64,000 bases of DNA from Alopecurus myosuroides (lineage: Eukaryota > Streptophyta > Magnoliopsida > Poales > Poaceae). Position 1 is the first letter of the stretch. Every line of letters starts with the position of its first letter. The notes beneath the pieces were generated by a model that saw nothing but the letters and a program-made list of their open reading frames with translations, did no database searches and was not told the DNA's origin. Of this stretch, positions 52,379 through 64,000 are shown in pieces. The DNA is taken from positions 725,744,484 through 725,808,483 of the forward strand of contig CM054057.1 in assembly GCA_028641055.1 (NCBI GenBank). Direction: 5' to 3'. A program made the position numbers and the translations under genes.

Positions 52379-55300
52379 TGTCGCACCCGGACTTCTAGAG
52401 GATACTCACCGTACGAACTGAACAGTATTTTGGTTGGATTACGGGGCTTAACGGCTCCCGCGTCCCCTTACGGGTAGGCCAGCACTTATGTGCGACAACC
52501 AACCGTTACTGTTCACCGTCGATGTAAACTATCCCGTAGAAATCAGGATACTACCATTGACGTACTTCATACCATACACACATGGTACGTCAACGGTTTT
52601 TGAACAAAAGGATAACACAACATGCCTCTAAGACACAAAAGATTGAAATAAAGTAGCAACTGGCCTTCACTAAGGCAGAAATAGCAAATACAATCATCCA
52701 GAGGACACATGTCCCAACATAGCATTCATTACATCAGCGGAAGCAATCAACGGTGTCTGGGTACAGACAAATCCAACAGGCTTAAGAAGCCGGAGAAAAT
52801 AAAGAAGACGAAGCCCATCCACGTAGGTCCTGGATCCAGCCCTGGTCCAGCTATCTACTCGTCTGCAGTCTCGTCAAACTCCACGAAGTAGCCATCCTGG
52901 TGGTCATCGTAGCCGTAGTCGTAGTCTGCGTAAACCACAGCCCCAAAGGGGTCAGTACAACAACGTACTGGCAAGCAAGACTCACAGTTCACCAAAGTGT
53001 AGCCCGTCAACACCAAGTACAGATGCCTTGGGATCAACGGAAGAAAAGGGGGTATGAAAGATGCTGCAACTGGCTGCGCTAACCATCTACAGAACATACT
53101 ACAACTTCCGGTGTATCAGAAAGAGATAAGATAGCGTAACGTAACCAACTATAGCTAACCACCAAACAAACCCATCCTGGATCTCGCCCCTTGTCCAAAG
53201 AAGCAATCCGAGGATAACTCACACAGTTGGATTAATGATGGATCAAGTTGTTGTGTCAATAAGCCTATTACTAGTCAAGTTATCATTAGTTAGGTGTAAG
53301 TTGTTCTGAGTACTTGTTAGCCAGTACTTTCACCAAGTCAACCATAACCGCGGAAAACACGGCTTCTCGAGAAGATTTATCCCTGCAGGGGTGCACCAAT
53401 TTGTCCGTACACGTAAGAATATCCCGCCAGATGGGAAGGCCTTTCCCACCAAGCGGGGCACTCAACACAATTCAACCTTTCCTCGCATCAAGCCCAAAGC
53501 ACCACGTGTTGTGCGTGCGCGGCTAATCGAGCCCCCCGAAGAAAAGGAGGACCTTCATAGCACTGGAAGACCACGCCGCCCTAAATGCCGACTACAAAAG
53601 TTCCACCCTGGCCTCGGGTTCGTACCTGCATATGCGTGCATCAAATGGAAAGCCCGAACTAAGTGTGGTGATTTGGACGAGATGCGGATCGAGTCAAATT
53701 GAGAGGGGCGCCCATACACGCTTCCCACATGCGGATAGTGCGCTCATCATGGATCAGTAGACAAGACCCTTTTCCTATTAGGGTCGACACTAGCAGGCCT
53801 CAAAACCACGCCGGGCCTCCTGCCGGTGCCTTATCAGCAAATTATTATTACCTCAAATTAACAGGTGTTGTTTAACATCGAGCCCAGAATATAACAGAAT
53901 AATAACAGAAAGTAGCTGATAACAGACTCGAGCAAAACAACCCTAAGCATGCTAGTAAGACACGGGCCCAAGCAACGGGGTTTTAGGACTGGAGGTGATG
54001 GCAATATCAGGGTTTAGGGTATCATGTGATAGGTTCGTAACAGAAACAACTACCACTATGGCTAGCAGAAAAGAACAACGGAAAGTATCGGTAACCAATG
54101 TTGAAAGGAACACGATGGTTCATGTGAGTGATAACTTGCCTGCAAACCCAGTAGCCGGGTACTGAGCTAGATCCTCAGAAGGGGTGTCGTAAAGGTCGTC
54201 GGTATCAACGTCGTCGTCTATCCGAGAAGAAGCAAACAAACAAGGCAGAAATATAAACAATCATCATCATGGCATAGTGCACAATCAAATATGATGCATG
54301 ACAAGTTAATAGATGCATCAAAATAAACTAATTGATATGCTAACACAATTTAAATGGGCACATAAGCAATTTTGAGTTGCATATGAAAAGCCCATGTATT
54401 TTGGTTAGATTATTTGTTTTCCAACTAAACAACAGGTGATAGTGGTTTAGTATGATGCATGCAAAAGGAAAACAGCAAAATAACAACATTAGAATCAAAT
54501 TAGGATAGGGTGTAGCAATTTAGAATTTTATTATTAATTTAGGGAATTTTTGGGTGCCTTAAAGGGAACACACAAGTAGTTGTTGTTTTCAACCATTTAA
54601 ATTGTTCAAAACAAATAACAAAGTTTATATTTGAAAAGAACATCAAATTTTAGTTGGATTACATGTTTCAAATTTTGAAATTGGAATTTGGATTATTTAA
54701 TTATGAATTAAACAATATTAAACAAGTTTTAAATGAATTTTAAACAAGTTTGAATTTAGTTGAATTTTTATTTGTTCAAAACAGGAATTCAAACTCACAT
54801 TTGAAAAGTTCACACTTTGATGGTTTGAAATCATATTTTGCATGTTCATAAATATTGTATTTTGACCAAGTTATGATTTTATCAAATTTTAATTGAATTA
54901 AACAAGGATTAAAATATTTAGGCAATTTAAATTATTCAAACCAGAAAACAAAAATTATATTTGAATAGTTTATTTAAAATGGTGTGGAAAACATATTTTA
55001 TTTGCATTTATTGGATTAATAAATAATTAGTTATGGAATTTACAAATTAACATTTGAATTAGTTAAGTTTGAATTTTAAAAACATTTGTAATCTCCAAAA
55101 CAGTACACAAATTGGATATTTGGAAAGATTAGAAAATTTGGATCAGAATTCATATAAAGTTTGTATTTATTGGATTTACAGAACAAAAGATATTAAATTT
55201 TGAAGTTTTATATTCAAATCTGTTATTTAAAATGCTTTTTGGAATTAAACAGAAATTCGCAAACATTTCTCACCGCGCAGCTAGCCAGCCCCAGCCACTG

Positions 55301-55826
55301 CAGTGTGGGCCTGGGGGGCAGCGTGGCGCTGCGCGCCCGCGTGGCAGTGGCAGTCGCCGACGGGTGGGCCTGCGCGCGGAGGCGAAAAATAGCCAAAAAG
55401 GGTGTGCGCTCCGCGGGGTTCGAACCCGCAACCACGCGCGAGATTCAGAGATTGCGCAACCAGTGCGCTGCGCTGCGGTGTTTGACAGTAAACACTACGT
55501 GTTCAGGTTAAGGTTCAGTCCAAAATATCTGAACTTTCTGACGACGAAACGATTGCTCGTTCGACAGACGCGGAGCTCGCCGACGGGAACTGATCGTGGC
55601 CGTGATCGACGTGAGGGGTGTGCGTGTGCTGTGTGCAGAAACGTGCACGGGATCACGCGCAGGTGACAGAGGGCGAGAGGGGAAGGATAGCACGGGTGGC
55701 TCACCGGGCTTTCGAGGAGGTGCAGAGGGGATCAGTGAGCTCGACGGCGGCGTTGTCGCGGACGGCGTCGAGGAAGGAGATGCTCCCCGGTTGAGCTCGC
55801 GTGTCCAAACCGTAGAGGGAGCAGAG
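52379..55826 (-). repeat. 5' LTR of the chromovirus, truncated
   Basis: Matches 42094-45540 closely and then stops at GAGCAGAG. About 1046 bp, corresponding to 45541-46586 and including the TATA-like box, are not adjacent. They presumably lie beyond the nested insertions to the right. About 20 differences and several small indels distinguish it from the 3' LTR. Confidence 0.88.
55407..55482 (-). other. tRNA-like segment, second LTR copy
   Basis: Same T-arm-like and D-arm-like stretches as at 45119-45195, with one base changed in the linker (ACCACGCGCG against ACCAGGCGCG). B-box-like and A-box-like cores are unchanged. Confidence 0.45.
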
Positions 55827-56077
55827 TGTCGCACCCTGATTTCTAGGGGATACTCACCGTACGAACTGGATAGCAGATGCTTGGATTATGGGGCATAACT
55901 GCTCCCACGTCCCAGCTTCCTGGTAGGCCTGCGCTTATGCGCGACAACACAAGCCCTGCTATTCCATCGTCGATGTAAACTATCCACTAGAGATCAAAGG
56001 CACTTCCGTCGACGTACTTCAAACCATACACACATGGTACGTCAACGGCGTTTAACAAGCGATATCACAACAGATCT
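55827..56077 (-). mobile_element. 251-bp LTR fragment of a related gypsy family
   Basis: Starts TGTCGCACCCTGATTTCTAG at the exact point where the chromovirus 5' LTR stops. It resembles the first ~215 bp of that LTR (GATACTCACCGTACGAACTG, CGATGTAAACTATCC, CACACATGGTACGTCAACGG) but with many differences, so it is a sister family and not a copy. It is cut at 56077 by the next element. By analogy with the chromovirus LTR it would be the 3' end of a minus-strand LTR. Confidence 0.7.
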
Positions 56078-59000
56078 TGTAACATCCCTGATTTTTGGAA
56101 ATCTCAAAAATCACAAAAATTTGAAACTTTTTGTTTTCTATTAAAGCAATCCACCAAAAACAAATAAAACCCAAACACAAAGGAAATAATATAGTAATTC
56201 CTATGTTATTGAAATTAAGAATACAAATATACCTCTATTCCATGAACCCTAAAATCCCATTCAAAAATAAATTTCTTTATATAAAGGAAATATGTTTTTA
56301 TCAACAAGCCTTTACCCAAAATAATTACAACACCAATATTACTTTGAAGATATTTTAGGGCAACAAAAGTCAAAGATTTATAACCCTTAATAAAGTTCTA
56401 AGCCCCAAAGGTATTTGATGAGAATAAAATTGTTAATAATAACTTTTAGTTGTTATTCCAAGTTTTAAACATAAAGGTGTGAAAATAAAATGCATTGCTT
56501 GATAATAACATAAAAGAGGGTTTTGAAAAGAATATTATGACATGTGGTTTTATCCAAAATTTATGGATCAACAATATTGATTATTTGTTATGAACAAATT
56601 ACATAGCATTAAGTTACTATTAGTAAATCCTACATATCCTAAAATCATAAAATGTGAAAAGGGTTTAAAATGGATTTACAAAAATAATATATGACATGTA
56701 AAATGTCTCTGAAATTTTATTTGGATAATAACATCAATTTATTAATCTCTAAATTTTAAAATTGCCTTAAAGTATTATTAGTGTTTTATTTATTTTTCAA
56801 AAATAAATTGTGAAAACAAGATGAATTGACTCTCATAATTTTGTTTTCAACATTTATAATGTCACTAAAATTTTAGTTGACCAATAACTATATTTTATAA
56901 AAATTTAAATTAAAAATCACATTAAGTAACTATTAAGGAATTATTCAAATTTCCATAATTCAAAATTAAAATATGTTGAATTGTTTTCAAAAATGGTACT
57001 GTTAAAAAGTAATTGAAAAATTAAGAATTTAGAATTTTGTTTCATGTAAATTGGATTCATAAAATAGAAGATATAAAATAAATAAGAAAACAGGAAAAAA
57101 AAAAAAAAAACAACAAATCGATGACGTCACGCATGACGTCATCATCTTCTTCCTCAGAAGGAAACTGCCCCGACTGTTTCGGGTGGAATTTTTGCGCCCT
57201 GATTCCGGGCGATTAAGGCCATCATAACTCCCTCCGTTTCTTCCCCTTAAATCCCCTGTCCCTCCTCTCCATTTACCCTCTCCTCCCCCTCCGTTTCATG
57301 CCCGTATGCCTAGGAAATTTCTCGCCGGAGATGCTCGAACCCGCCACCGTCAACCTCCATTTCCGGCCACCACAGTGAGTCCCCACCGTCCCCGTTGGTC
57401 TCTTTCGAGTCGCCTTGTCCTAGCGCCCTCCCTCATGTCCTTGTTTCGATTTATCCCGCAGCGGAACCACATCCTCGACGACCACCGGAGCCGCGCCGTC
57501 TCGGGACATCACCGCGCCGCCGCTCCCGGAAGCGAGACAGCACCCCGTGGCCGCCATCGTGCTCGCCAGCTCGCGCTGCACGTCCTGGTCATCCCCATCG
57601 AGGCGGGGAACCACCGGAACATCGACGCCGTCGATCTCCGAGCACAGCGCCGCCGCCTCGACATTTCCGGCGAGATCCCGCCGCCCGGTGAGCTCCCCTT
57701 TCATCCCTGGCCGTTAGATCTAAATCCTACGCGCGTGATTAGATCACTTAATCGAAGGGGTACGCCACCGTTGGATTCAGATCCAGTGGCTCAGATTGAT
57801 CCACTTATCCACGTCATCGTCCCAGTCAGCAGCACAGTCAGCACCAGCACCCAATTAGATCCAGCCACGTGGCCCAGCCTTTAATTCAAATTTTTCTCCC
57901 GCTAGGATTAATTGGCAGTTTTACAGATTAGTCCCTGCATCTTAGATCTATCATATCTTTTGATCCATAAGCCCAAATTTAGCAATATGGACTTTTTGAA
58001 AAGCCCTTGACATTTAGAAACTTTTGGCACTGTCCAAATTCAAATTTGACAAACTTAAAATTGTTCAATTTCAAATATGCTTGTTTGATGAAATTTGGCA
58101 TAATTCAAATTCTACAAATCCAAAAATTGCAAATAAAATATATTTGGAAACCTTAGGATGTGTACTTTCATATACTCTGTCCCAAAATAATAATTGAACA
58201 AATTAAAATTGAATTTAGAATTTAGTTGTCTATTTGAGTATTTTTGACATAAATTAATTTCTATAAATAATTTCAATATAGTTCCTTTTGCAAAATTGTT
58301 CCATTTGATAACCTTGAACCAGAAACAACCTTGCCCAACCATTTTGGACATCCTTGGACCATGGCCATGTGTTTTTGACCAAAAACCCAACCTAGTGATT
58401 CATCCATCTTTACCATGACTTAGGAATTGTTTTTAACTGTTATTATTTGATGTTATGTCAATTTGGAGCCAAGCCAAGTCCTTAGAATGTGTCAATCACA
58501 TATAGTACCAAGTAGTGAAATTTAGTTTTATATCTACTTCTCCATTCCCCTATTCTTGCTTCAAGAAATCATCAAGTTAGCAAAATGGAGATCAAGACTC
58601 AAGCACAAGAAGAAAACTTCATTCTCAACTTAGTGGAAACATGAAGATCTACAAGGAAGATCAATGAAGAAGTTTTGAAGAAAAGACTCCACAACTAGAA
58701 GCAACTCAAGAAGTACAAGTGTGAAGAAATTCAGAAGAAAACATCTCCCTCTCTCTTTCTATTTTTCTTCTTATTTTTCTTTCCAATTTGACTTAGTGGT
58801 ATTTGTGCCCATCCCATACCCAAACCAATTAGTGAAGTGAAAACCATGAAGACTATCAAGACCAAGAGAAGCACCACACCAAGGAAGGAAACAACTTAGA
58901 TGGCATGATGATGATCTTCAAGAAGGCAATCACATGAGGTCTAGAAGCAATTCACACAAGTTGAAGAATAACAAGTTGTTTTTGTCCAACCATTGACCCA

Positions 59001-60780
59001 AATGGAAAACCCAAGACTTAGTAATATTTTCCCTTTGATGATGAAGTTAGTAGACCTACCCTAACCAGAATGGAAAATACTAACATAGTCACTTAAATAT
59101 TTTTGAAGGTGAATATGACCAAGTGCTTGCAGGTATTACTTTAGTTGAAAAAGTAATATGTTTATTCTCAGTGAACTCTTGGAACTTCCTCGACAAGTAT
59201 GGTTATAATAAAGTTATATAACATCAAACTCAACCTAGTCCTTTCCAAGTAAACCTTTGGAAACTCCTTAACAATGTGTTGAACCATTATGAAATGAATC
59301 TTTCAAAACTCAAACTTTGACCTTGTCCTAGCCAACTTAGTCCAACCCCTCTGTTATGACATTTGCTATTTTTGCTTTCTCCACCTATGTGTTTGATTGC
59401 TAGGATGCTTGTTTATTTTGTTATTGTGTTTTCAATGAATAGATTGTACGGAGAGCAACGATCTTTTGTGAAGAGTGTGATACCTTCACCAACTTCAACA
59501 AGGCAAGTAACACACCATCAACTACCCATTATTTTCTATATGCATTAGTTGATTCTTAGTAGTATGCATGATAGGAAATTTTACTAAGTTATACTATGCT
59601 ATGCTATTATCCTAGTAGTGTGTAGCCACCCCTTTTACCTTGTTATTTTGATAGCCTTAGAATTTACTAGGTGCTATGCAATGTTACAAATTGTTTTACT
59701 AGATGTTGAGGAAAAATCCTAAGTATAACTAATGAATGAACCACCTGGGTGGAAGTGGTAAGAATGGGTTATGTTGAGTGTTTCCTCAGGCCCTTATCTA
59801 AGGGTTATTCCACTTGAGGTTGTCACTTGAGGATGGCCACCCAGGAACAAAGAGATTACTATGTCCCTCTAAATCTAGTAGCTTCCCGTGCAGCCTTTTG
59901 ACAATATGGGCTCTGTCTTGATCAATTAAGTTGTGAGGGTTCAGCCCAGGCTTGACAAGCAGATGTAGCAAAATTATAGGTGGAACGGGTCTTGCCGGTG
60001 GGTTTGGACTTCTTCTTCTGAAAGATCTCGTCTCAATTCTCTCCTTTCCATGATGCACTCCGGGTGTATAGGATGTTTGGGCTAATTGAAGACAAAGGGT
60101 GAAAGTGCACAACCTCTGCAGAGTCAACAAACTAAGATCTTAGCCGTGTCCCCGGTTATGGACAACTATGAGCAGCTGGACAAGGATTGACGGAAGAATC
60201 TCATCATCAATTTCAATAAGTAAAATTTGACCAAGTGAACAGTATTTGTGGTGCTTGGATCTTAATCCAATGTTGCCACTTTTTTTTTTAAAAGAAAAGT
60301 TTGTTTTACAAAAGTGATAGGAGAAAACTGGCTTTATGCAAACTTAGCCACAACTCCACTCAGCCAAATAAGCATGTAGTATTAGTCTTGCCATTTATAT
60401 CCACCATAGTGTTACTTGCCAATACATTAAATTGTATTGACTCCCTTGTGGCTGCATATTCCATATTGCAGATGTTTCTGAAGACGAGTGAGGATTTCGT
60501 TTAGGATCTCGAGACTATCGCCAACATGTTTTGCCTGTGGCACATGAAGAAGATGGGCTCAATGTTGTTCTATGTTTTCCGCTGTAATACTTTGTTTTCT
60601 GCTAGTCTTCTAAGACTATGCAAGTTGTAATACTATTTTGTAAAGACTGGATCATGCGATGTAATAGAATTTGATGCATTTGCATGATATTTCATTTTGT
60701 ACTGTGGTGCTAGCAATTGATCCAGGGACTAGCACAATAAACACAGGTATTCCATCTTTATTAAAAGTTGGGATGCTACA
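56078..60780 (+). repeat. 5' LTR of the non-autonomous element, 4703 bp
   Basis: Bounded by TGTAACATCCC and GATGCTACA. It is AT-rich at both ends with a GC-rich block at about 57120-57880. The GC block holds a 192-codon open frame (57306-57884), but indels shift the frame in the other LTR. I see no sign of a conserved protein. Confidence 0.88.
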
Positions 60781-60783
60781 AAA

Positions 60784-60796
60784 TGGTATCAGAGCA
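60784..60796 (+). other. Primer-binding site of the non-autonomous element
   Basis: TGGTATCAGAGCA begins three bases after the LTR end and matches the initiator Met tRNA complement TGGTATCAGAGCC in 12 of 13 bases. Confidence 0.88.
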
Positions 60797-62022
60797 TTGT
60801 GTTGTCTGTAGGATTCGAGACCCTAAGTTTGGAAAAGGCCCTAGGATTGAAAATTTTCTATGTTCAAACTTTCTAGAAACAAAACAACTATCTTATTTCT
60901 TCTCATATCCTCTCATCTACTATTCACCTTCAAAACTTTCTAGATGAACTACTTCTTGAATACCATCAAGACAAGATTGTTGATGACCATACCAAGAAGT
61001 GCAAGAAGTATTTTCCACATGAAGACCTACACTCAAGATTTTTGAAGATTTGAAGAAAAACATAGACTTCCCAATAATCAAGAACACCTCAAGACATGGA
61101 GAGAAGAATTTGAAGAAACTCAAGAAGATATAGCTGAGACCACCAATCTAGTTACTTGGTTAGAACAACGTTAACGTGTTAGTGTATTGATCATACCAAT
61201 GAGTGTGGTATGCCAATATTAGTCTGTTTTCTAAAAACCATGTTGCTTGGTGTGATGATTGTGTTGTTATATGTTTGTTATGTGTTGTTTGTAAGATGAG
61301 TTTCCTTGATCTGCTATGTTTGGATAAGAACCTTCCTTAGCCATCTTTCTAAATCTCTACTCATCCCTACTAGACCAAACCCAACACCATACCCATTCAC
61401 CAACCATAGTGAGAACCATTGGAATCATGCAACCTTTACCCTATTGAGACACAAGCCATCCCATTTGAGGAATGCTAGTATCAAATTCCCTTCTTCTGTG
61501 TGAAGGAACAATCACATCCATGATCAATGCCAACTGCCTAATAAGGAGTATCAAGCCAATCAACAAGTGAAGAAAGACAAGTGAACCCCAAGTTGCATGA
61601 GCTATGAAGATTTCAGAACCAACTACACCAAGATAAGAAGTAATGAAGAAACACAACTACCCATTATGTGTTATATGAGAGTTTGTTTAGAAATAGCATG
61701 ATGTTTGCCTTCAAGGATGACAACAACAAGATGGAAGATTGCCAAGAACATCAAAAGATCAAGTTGAGAGTGAACCAAAGGCTTTTGATTGACCCAAAGA
61801 GTGAACCCTCAGTGTCAAAGGTAGTCCAACATACCTATGTTGGTCTACACCTCTACCACAGAGGAAAGATCTACTCAAGCTAATTTAGAATCAATCTACA
61901 CTCTAATCTAATGAAAATAGACTACCCACAAAAATTTCTTTTAAGGGTGGTAGCCCACCCAGTTGTTTTGGAATCCAATTACCCAAATCTTTCTTTCTAA
62001 CCTTCCCAAATCTCGGGACGAG

Positions 62023-62042
62023 ATTTCTTTTAAGGGTGGTAG
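62023..62042 (+). other. Polypurine-tract segment of the non-autonomous element
   Basis: ATTTCTTTTAAGGGTGGTAG lies two bases before the 3' LTR. An identical 20-base segment is at 61934-61953, 89 bp upstream. The AAGGGTGGTAG part would be the plus-strand primer. Confidence 0.7.
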
Positions 62043-62044
62043 TC

Positions 62045-64000
62045 TGTAACATCCCTGATTTTTGGAAATCTCAAAAATCACAAAAATTTGAAACTTTTTG
62101 TTTTCTATTAAAGCAATCCACCAAAAACAAATAAAACCCAAACACAAAGGAAATAATATAGTAATTCCTATGTTATTGAAATTAAGAATACAAATATACC
62201 TCTATTCCATGAACCCTAAAATCCCATTCAAAAATAAATTTCTTTATATAAAGGAAATATGTTTTTATCAACAAGCCTTTACCCAAAATAATTACAACAC
62301 CAATATTACTTTGAAGATATTTTAGGGCAACAAAAGTCAAAGATTTATAACCCTTAATAAAGTTCTAAGCCCCAAAGGTATTTGATGAGAATAAAATTGT
62401 TAATAATAACTTTTAGTTGTTATTCCAAGTTTTAAACATAAAGGTGTGAAAATAAAATGCATTGCTTGATAATAACATAAAAGAGGGTTTTGAAAAGAAT
62501 ATTATGACATGTGGTTTTATCCAAAATTTATGGATCAACAATATTGATTATTTGTTATGAACAAATTACATAGCATTAAGTTACTATTAGTAAATCCTAC
62601 ATATCCTAAAATCATAAAATGTGAAAAGGGTTTAAAATGGATTTACAAAAATAATATATGACATGTAAAATGTCTCTGAAATTTTATTTGGATAATAACA
62701 TCAATTTATTAATCTCTAAATTTTAAAATTGCCTTAAAGTATTATTAGTGTTTTATTTATTTTTCAAAATAATAAATTGTGAAAACAAGATGAATTGACT
62801 CTCATAATTTTGTTTTCAACATTTATAATGTCACTAAAATTTTAGTTGACCAATAACTATATTTTATAAAAATTTAAATTAAAAATCACATTAAGTAACT
62901 ATTAAGGAATTATTCAAATTTCCATAATTCAAAATTAAAATATGTTGAATTGTTTTCAAAAATGGTACTGTTAAAAAGTAATTGAAAAATTAAGAATTTA
63001 GAATTTTGTTTCATGTAAATTGGATTCATAAAATAGAAGATATAAAATAAATAAGAAAACAGGAAAAAAAAAAAAAAAAACAAATCGATGACGTCACGCA
63101 TGACGTCATCATCTTCTTCCTCAGAAGGAAACTGCCCCGACTGTTTCGGGTGGAATTTTTGCGCCCTGATTCCGGGCGATTAAGGCCATCATAACTCCCT
63201 CCGTTTCTTCCCCTTAAATCCCCTGTCCCTCCTCTCCATTTACCCTCTCCTCCCCCCCGTTTCATGCCCGTATGCCTAGGAAATTTCTCGCCGGAGATGC
63301 TCGAACCCGCCACCGTCAACCTCCATTTCCGGCCACCACAGTGAGTCCCCACCGTCCCCGTTCTCTTTCGAGTCGCCTTGTCCTAGCGCCCTCCTCATGT
63401 CCTTGTTTCGATTTATCCCGCAGCGGAACCACATCCTCGACGACCACCGGAGCCGCGCCGTCTCGGGACATCACCGCGCCGCCGCTCCCGGAAGCGAGAC
63501 AGCACCCCGTGGCCGCCATCGTGCTCGCCAGCTCGCGCTGCACGTCCTGGTCATCCCCATCGAGGCGGGGAACCACCGGAACATCGACGCCGTCGATCTC
63601 CGAGCACAGCGCCGCCGCCTCGACATTTCTGAGATCCCGCCGCCCGGTGAGCTCCCCTTTCATCCCTGGCCGTTAGATCTAAATCCTACGCGCGTGATTA
63701 GATCACTTAATCGAAGGGGTACGCCACCGTTGGATTCAGATCCAGTGGCTCAGATTGATCCACTTATCCACGTCATCGTCCCAGTCAGCAGCACAGTCAG
63801 CACCAGCACCCAATTAGATCCAGCCACGTGGCCCAGCCTTTAATTCAAATTTTTCTCCCGCTAGGATTAATTGGCAGTTTTACAGATTAGTCCCTGCATC
63901 TTAGATCTATCATATCTTTTGATCCATAAGCCCAAATTTAGCAATCTTGGACTTTTTGAAAAGCCCTTGACATTTAGAAACTTTTGGCACTGTCCAAATT
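62045..64000 (+). repeat. 3' LTR of the non-autonomous element, partial
   Basis: Matches 56078-58050 almost completely. The differences I saw are mainly small insertions or deletions (near 62766, 63065-63082, 63256, 63361, 63393, 63629 and 63945). The window ends inside it. Confidence 0.88.

Larger units (their letters stand above)
42094..55826 (-). mobile_element. Del/Tekay-type chromovirus (Ty3/gypsy), 5' LTR broken
   Basis: Left (3') LTR 42094-46586, interior 46587-52378 (5792 bp), right (5') LTR 52379-55826, cut after 3448 bp by another insertion. On the minus strand the LTR begins TGTAACATCCC and ends GGGTGCGACA. The primer site matches initiator Met tRNA. Gag, protease, RT, RNase H and integrase with a C-terminal chromodomain remnant define a chromovirus. 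There are at least three frameshifts and one nonsense codon. An extra ORF lies between the 5' LTR and gag. About 20 differences over the shared 3.4 kb of LTR (about 0.6%) were seen, so it is younger than the Tat-type element. The far target duplication lies outside the window. Confidence 0.9.
60781..62044 (+). other. Non-coding interior of the element
   Basis: No gag, protease, RT or integrase motif appears in any frame. The right end carries the duplicated purine-tract segment (61934-61953 and 62023-62042). The rest is AG-rich and unassigned. Confidence 0.75.
56078..64000 (+). mobile_element. Young non-autonomous LTR retrotransposon, runs off the window
   Basis: Left (5') LTR 56078-60780 (4703 bp), interior 60781-62044 (1264 bp), right LTR from 62045 to the window end (1956 bp seen). 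The LTR starts TGTAACATCCCTGA and ends GGGATGCTACA. A perfect Met-tRNA-type primer site and a purine tract are in place, but there is no gag or pol. The long LTRs plus a short non-coding interior fit a LARD-like, non-autonomous derivative of a Del-type element. The LTR copies differ by a handful of indels and almost no substitutions, so it is the youngest insertion here. It lies inside the 55827 fragment. Confidence 0.88.

Noticed and set aside
57306..57884. 192-codon open frame in the GC-rich part of the youngest LTR
   Set aside because: Small indels shift the frame in the sister LTR (63272-63843), the composition is low in structure, and no family is recognised.

Overview
The window looks like nuclear DNA of a large-genome grass, most likely a member of the Triticeae (wheat, barley, rye and relatives). 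This is inferred from the kinds of repeats and their dense nesting: very long LTRs, L1-type LINEs and a CACTA terminus of the Triticeae kind. The species cannot be fixed from the sequence alone. By eye, well over 85% of the bases belong to transposable elements. I recognise one probable host gene, an F-box/DUF295 gene at 31513-32831, and it carries a frameshift. I found no bacterial-type operon, CRISPR array, rRNA gene or convincing tRNA gene.

Layout from left to right. 1-1614 is unassigned degenerate sequence. 1615-3853 is a decayed plus-strand LINE broken by a minus-strand LINE piece (1798-2605). 4441-5835 is another decayed minus-strand LINE. 6319-6402 is a foldback repeat, and 6640-6965 is the 3' end of a copia pol. 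7236-20916 is a complete minus-strand Ty3/gypsy element of Tat type, with two 2352-bp LTRs, a perfect 5-bp target duplication (GCTAT), a polypurine tract, a long pol ORF with two RNase H domains, and a 6 x 38-bp minisatellite in its 3' region.

21155-31407 is a plus-strand L1-type LINE with a perfect 17-bp target duplication. Its ORF1 was later split by a 4607-bp solo-LTR-like insertion (21794-26400, duplication GTAGT). This LINE sits about 90 bp upstream of the F-box start codon, and its target duplication contains a TATA-like box. The insertion therefore appears to have separated the gene's distal promoter (20922-21137) from its core promoter. 33490-40432 is a second, nearly full-length LINE on the minus strand with a perfect 15-bp target duplication, 0.65 kb beyond the F-box stop. 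Its ORF1 (983 codons) and ORF2 lie in the same frame, separated only by TAG then ATG.

40448-41937 holds unassigned sequence and a probable gypsy remnant. 41938-42093 is one end of a CACTA transposon. It is interrupted by a minus-strand Del/Tekay-type chromovirus (42094-55826) with a 4.5-kb LTR, frameshifted gag/pol, a chromodomain remnant and an extra, unrecognised ORF between the 5' LTR and gag. That element's 5' LTR is broken by a 251-bp piece of a related LTR. The piece is in turn broken by a very young plus-strand non-autonomous element (56078 to beyond 64000) with 4.7-kb LTRs and only 1264 bp of non-coding interior.

The genes do not form a pathway. Each element carries its own replication functions: LINE endonuclease and reverse transcriptase, and LTR-element Gag, protease, RT, RNase H and integrase. 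The features most worth a second look are the LINE in the F-box core promoter, the accessory ORF upstream of gag, the two LINE ORF1/ORF2 junctions, the minisatellite, and the tRNA-like segment inside a gypsy LTR.
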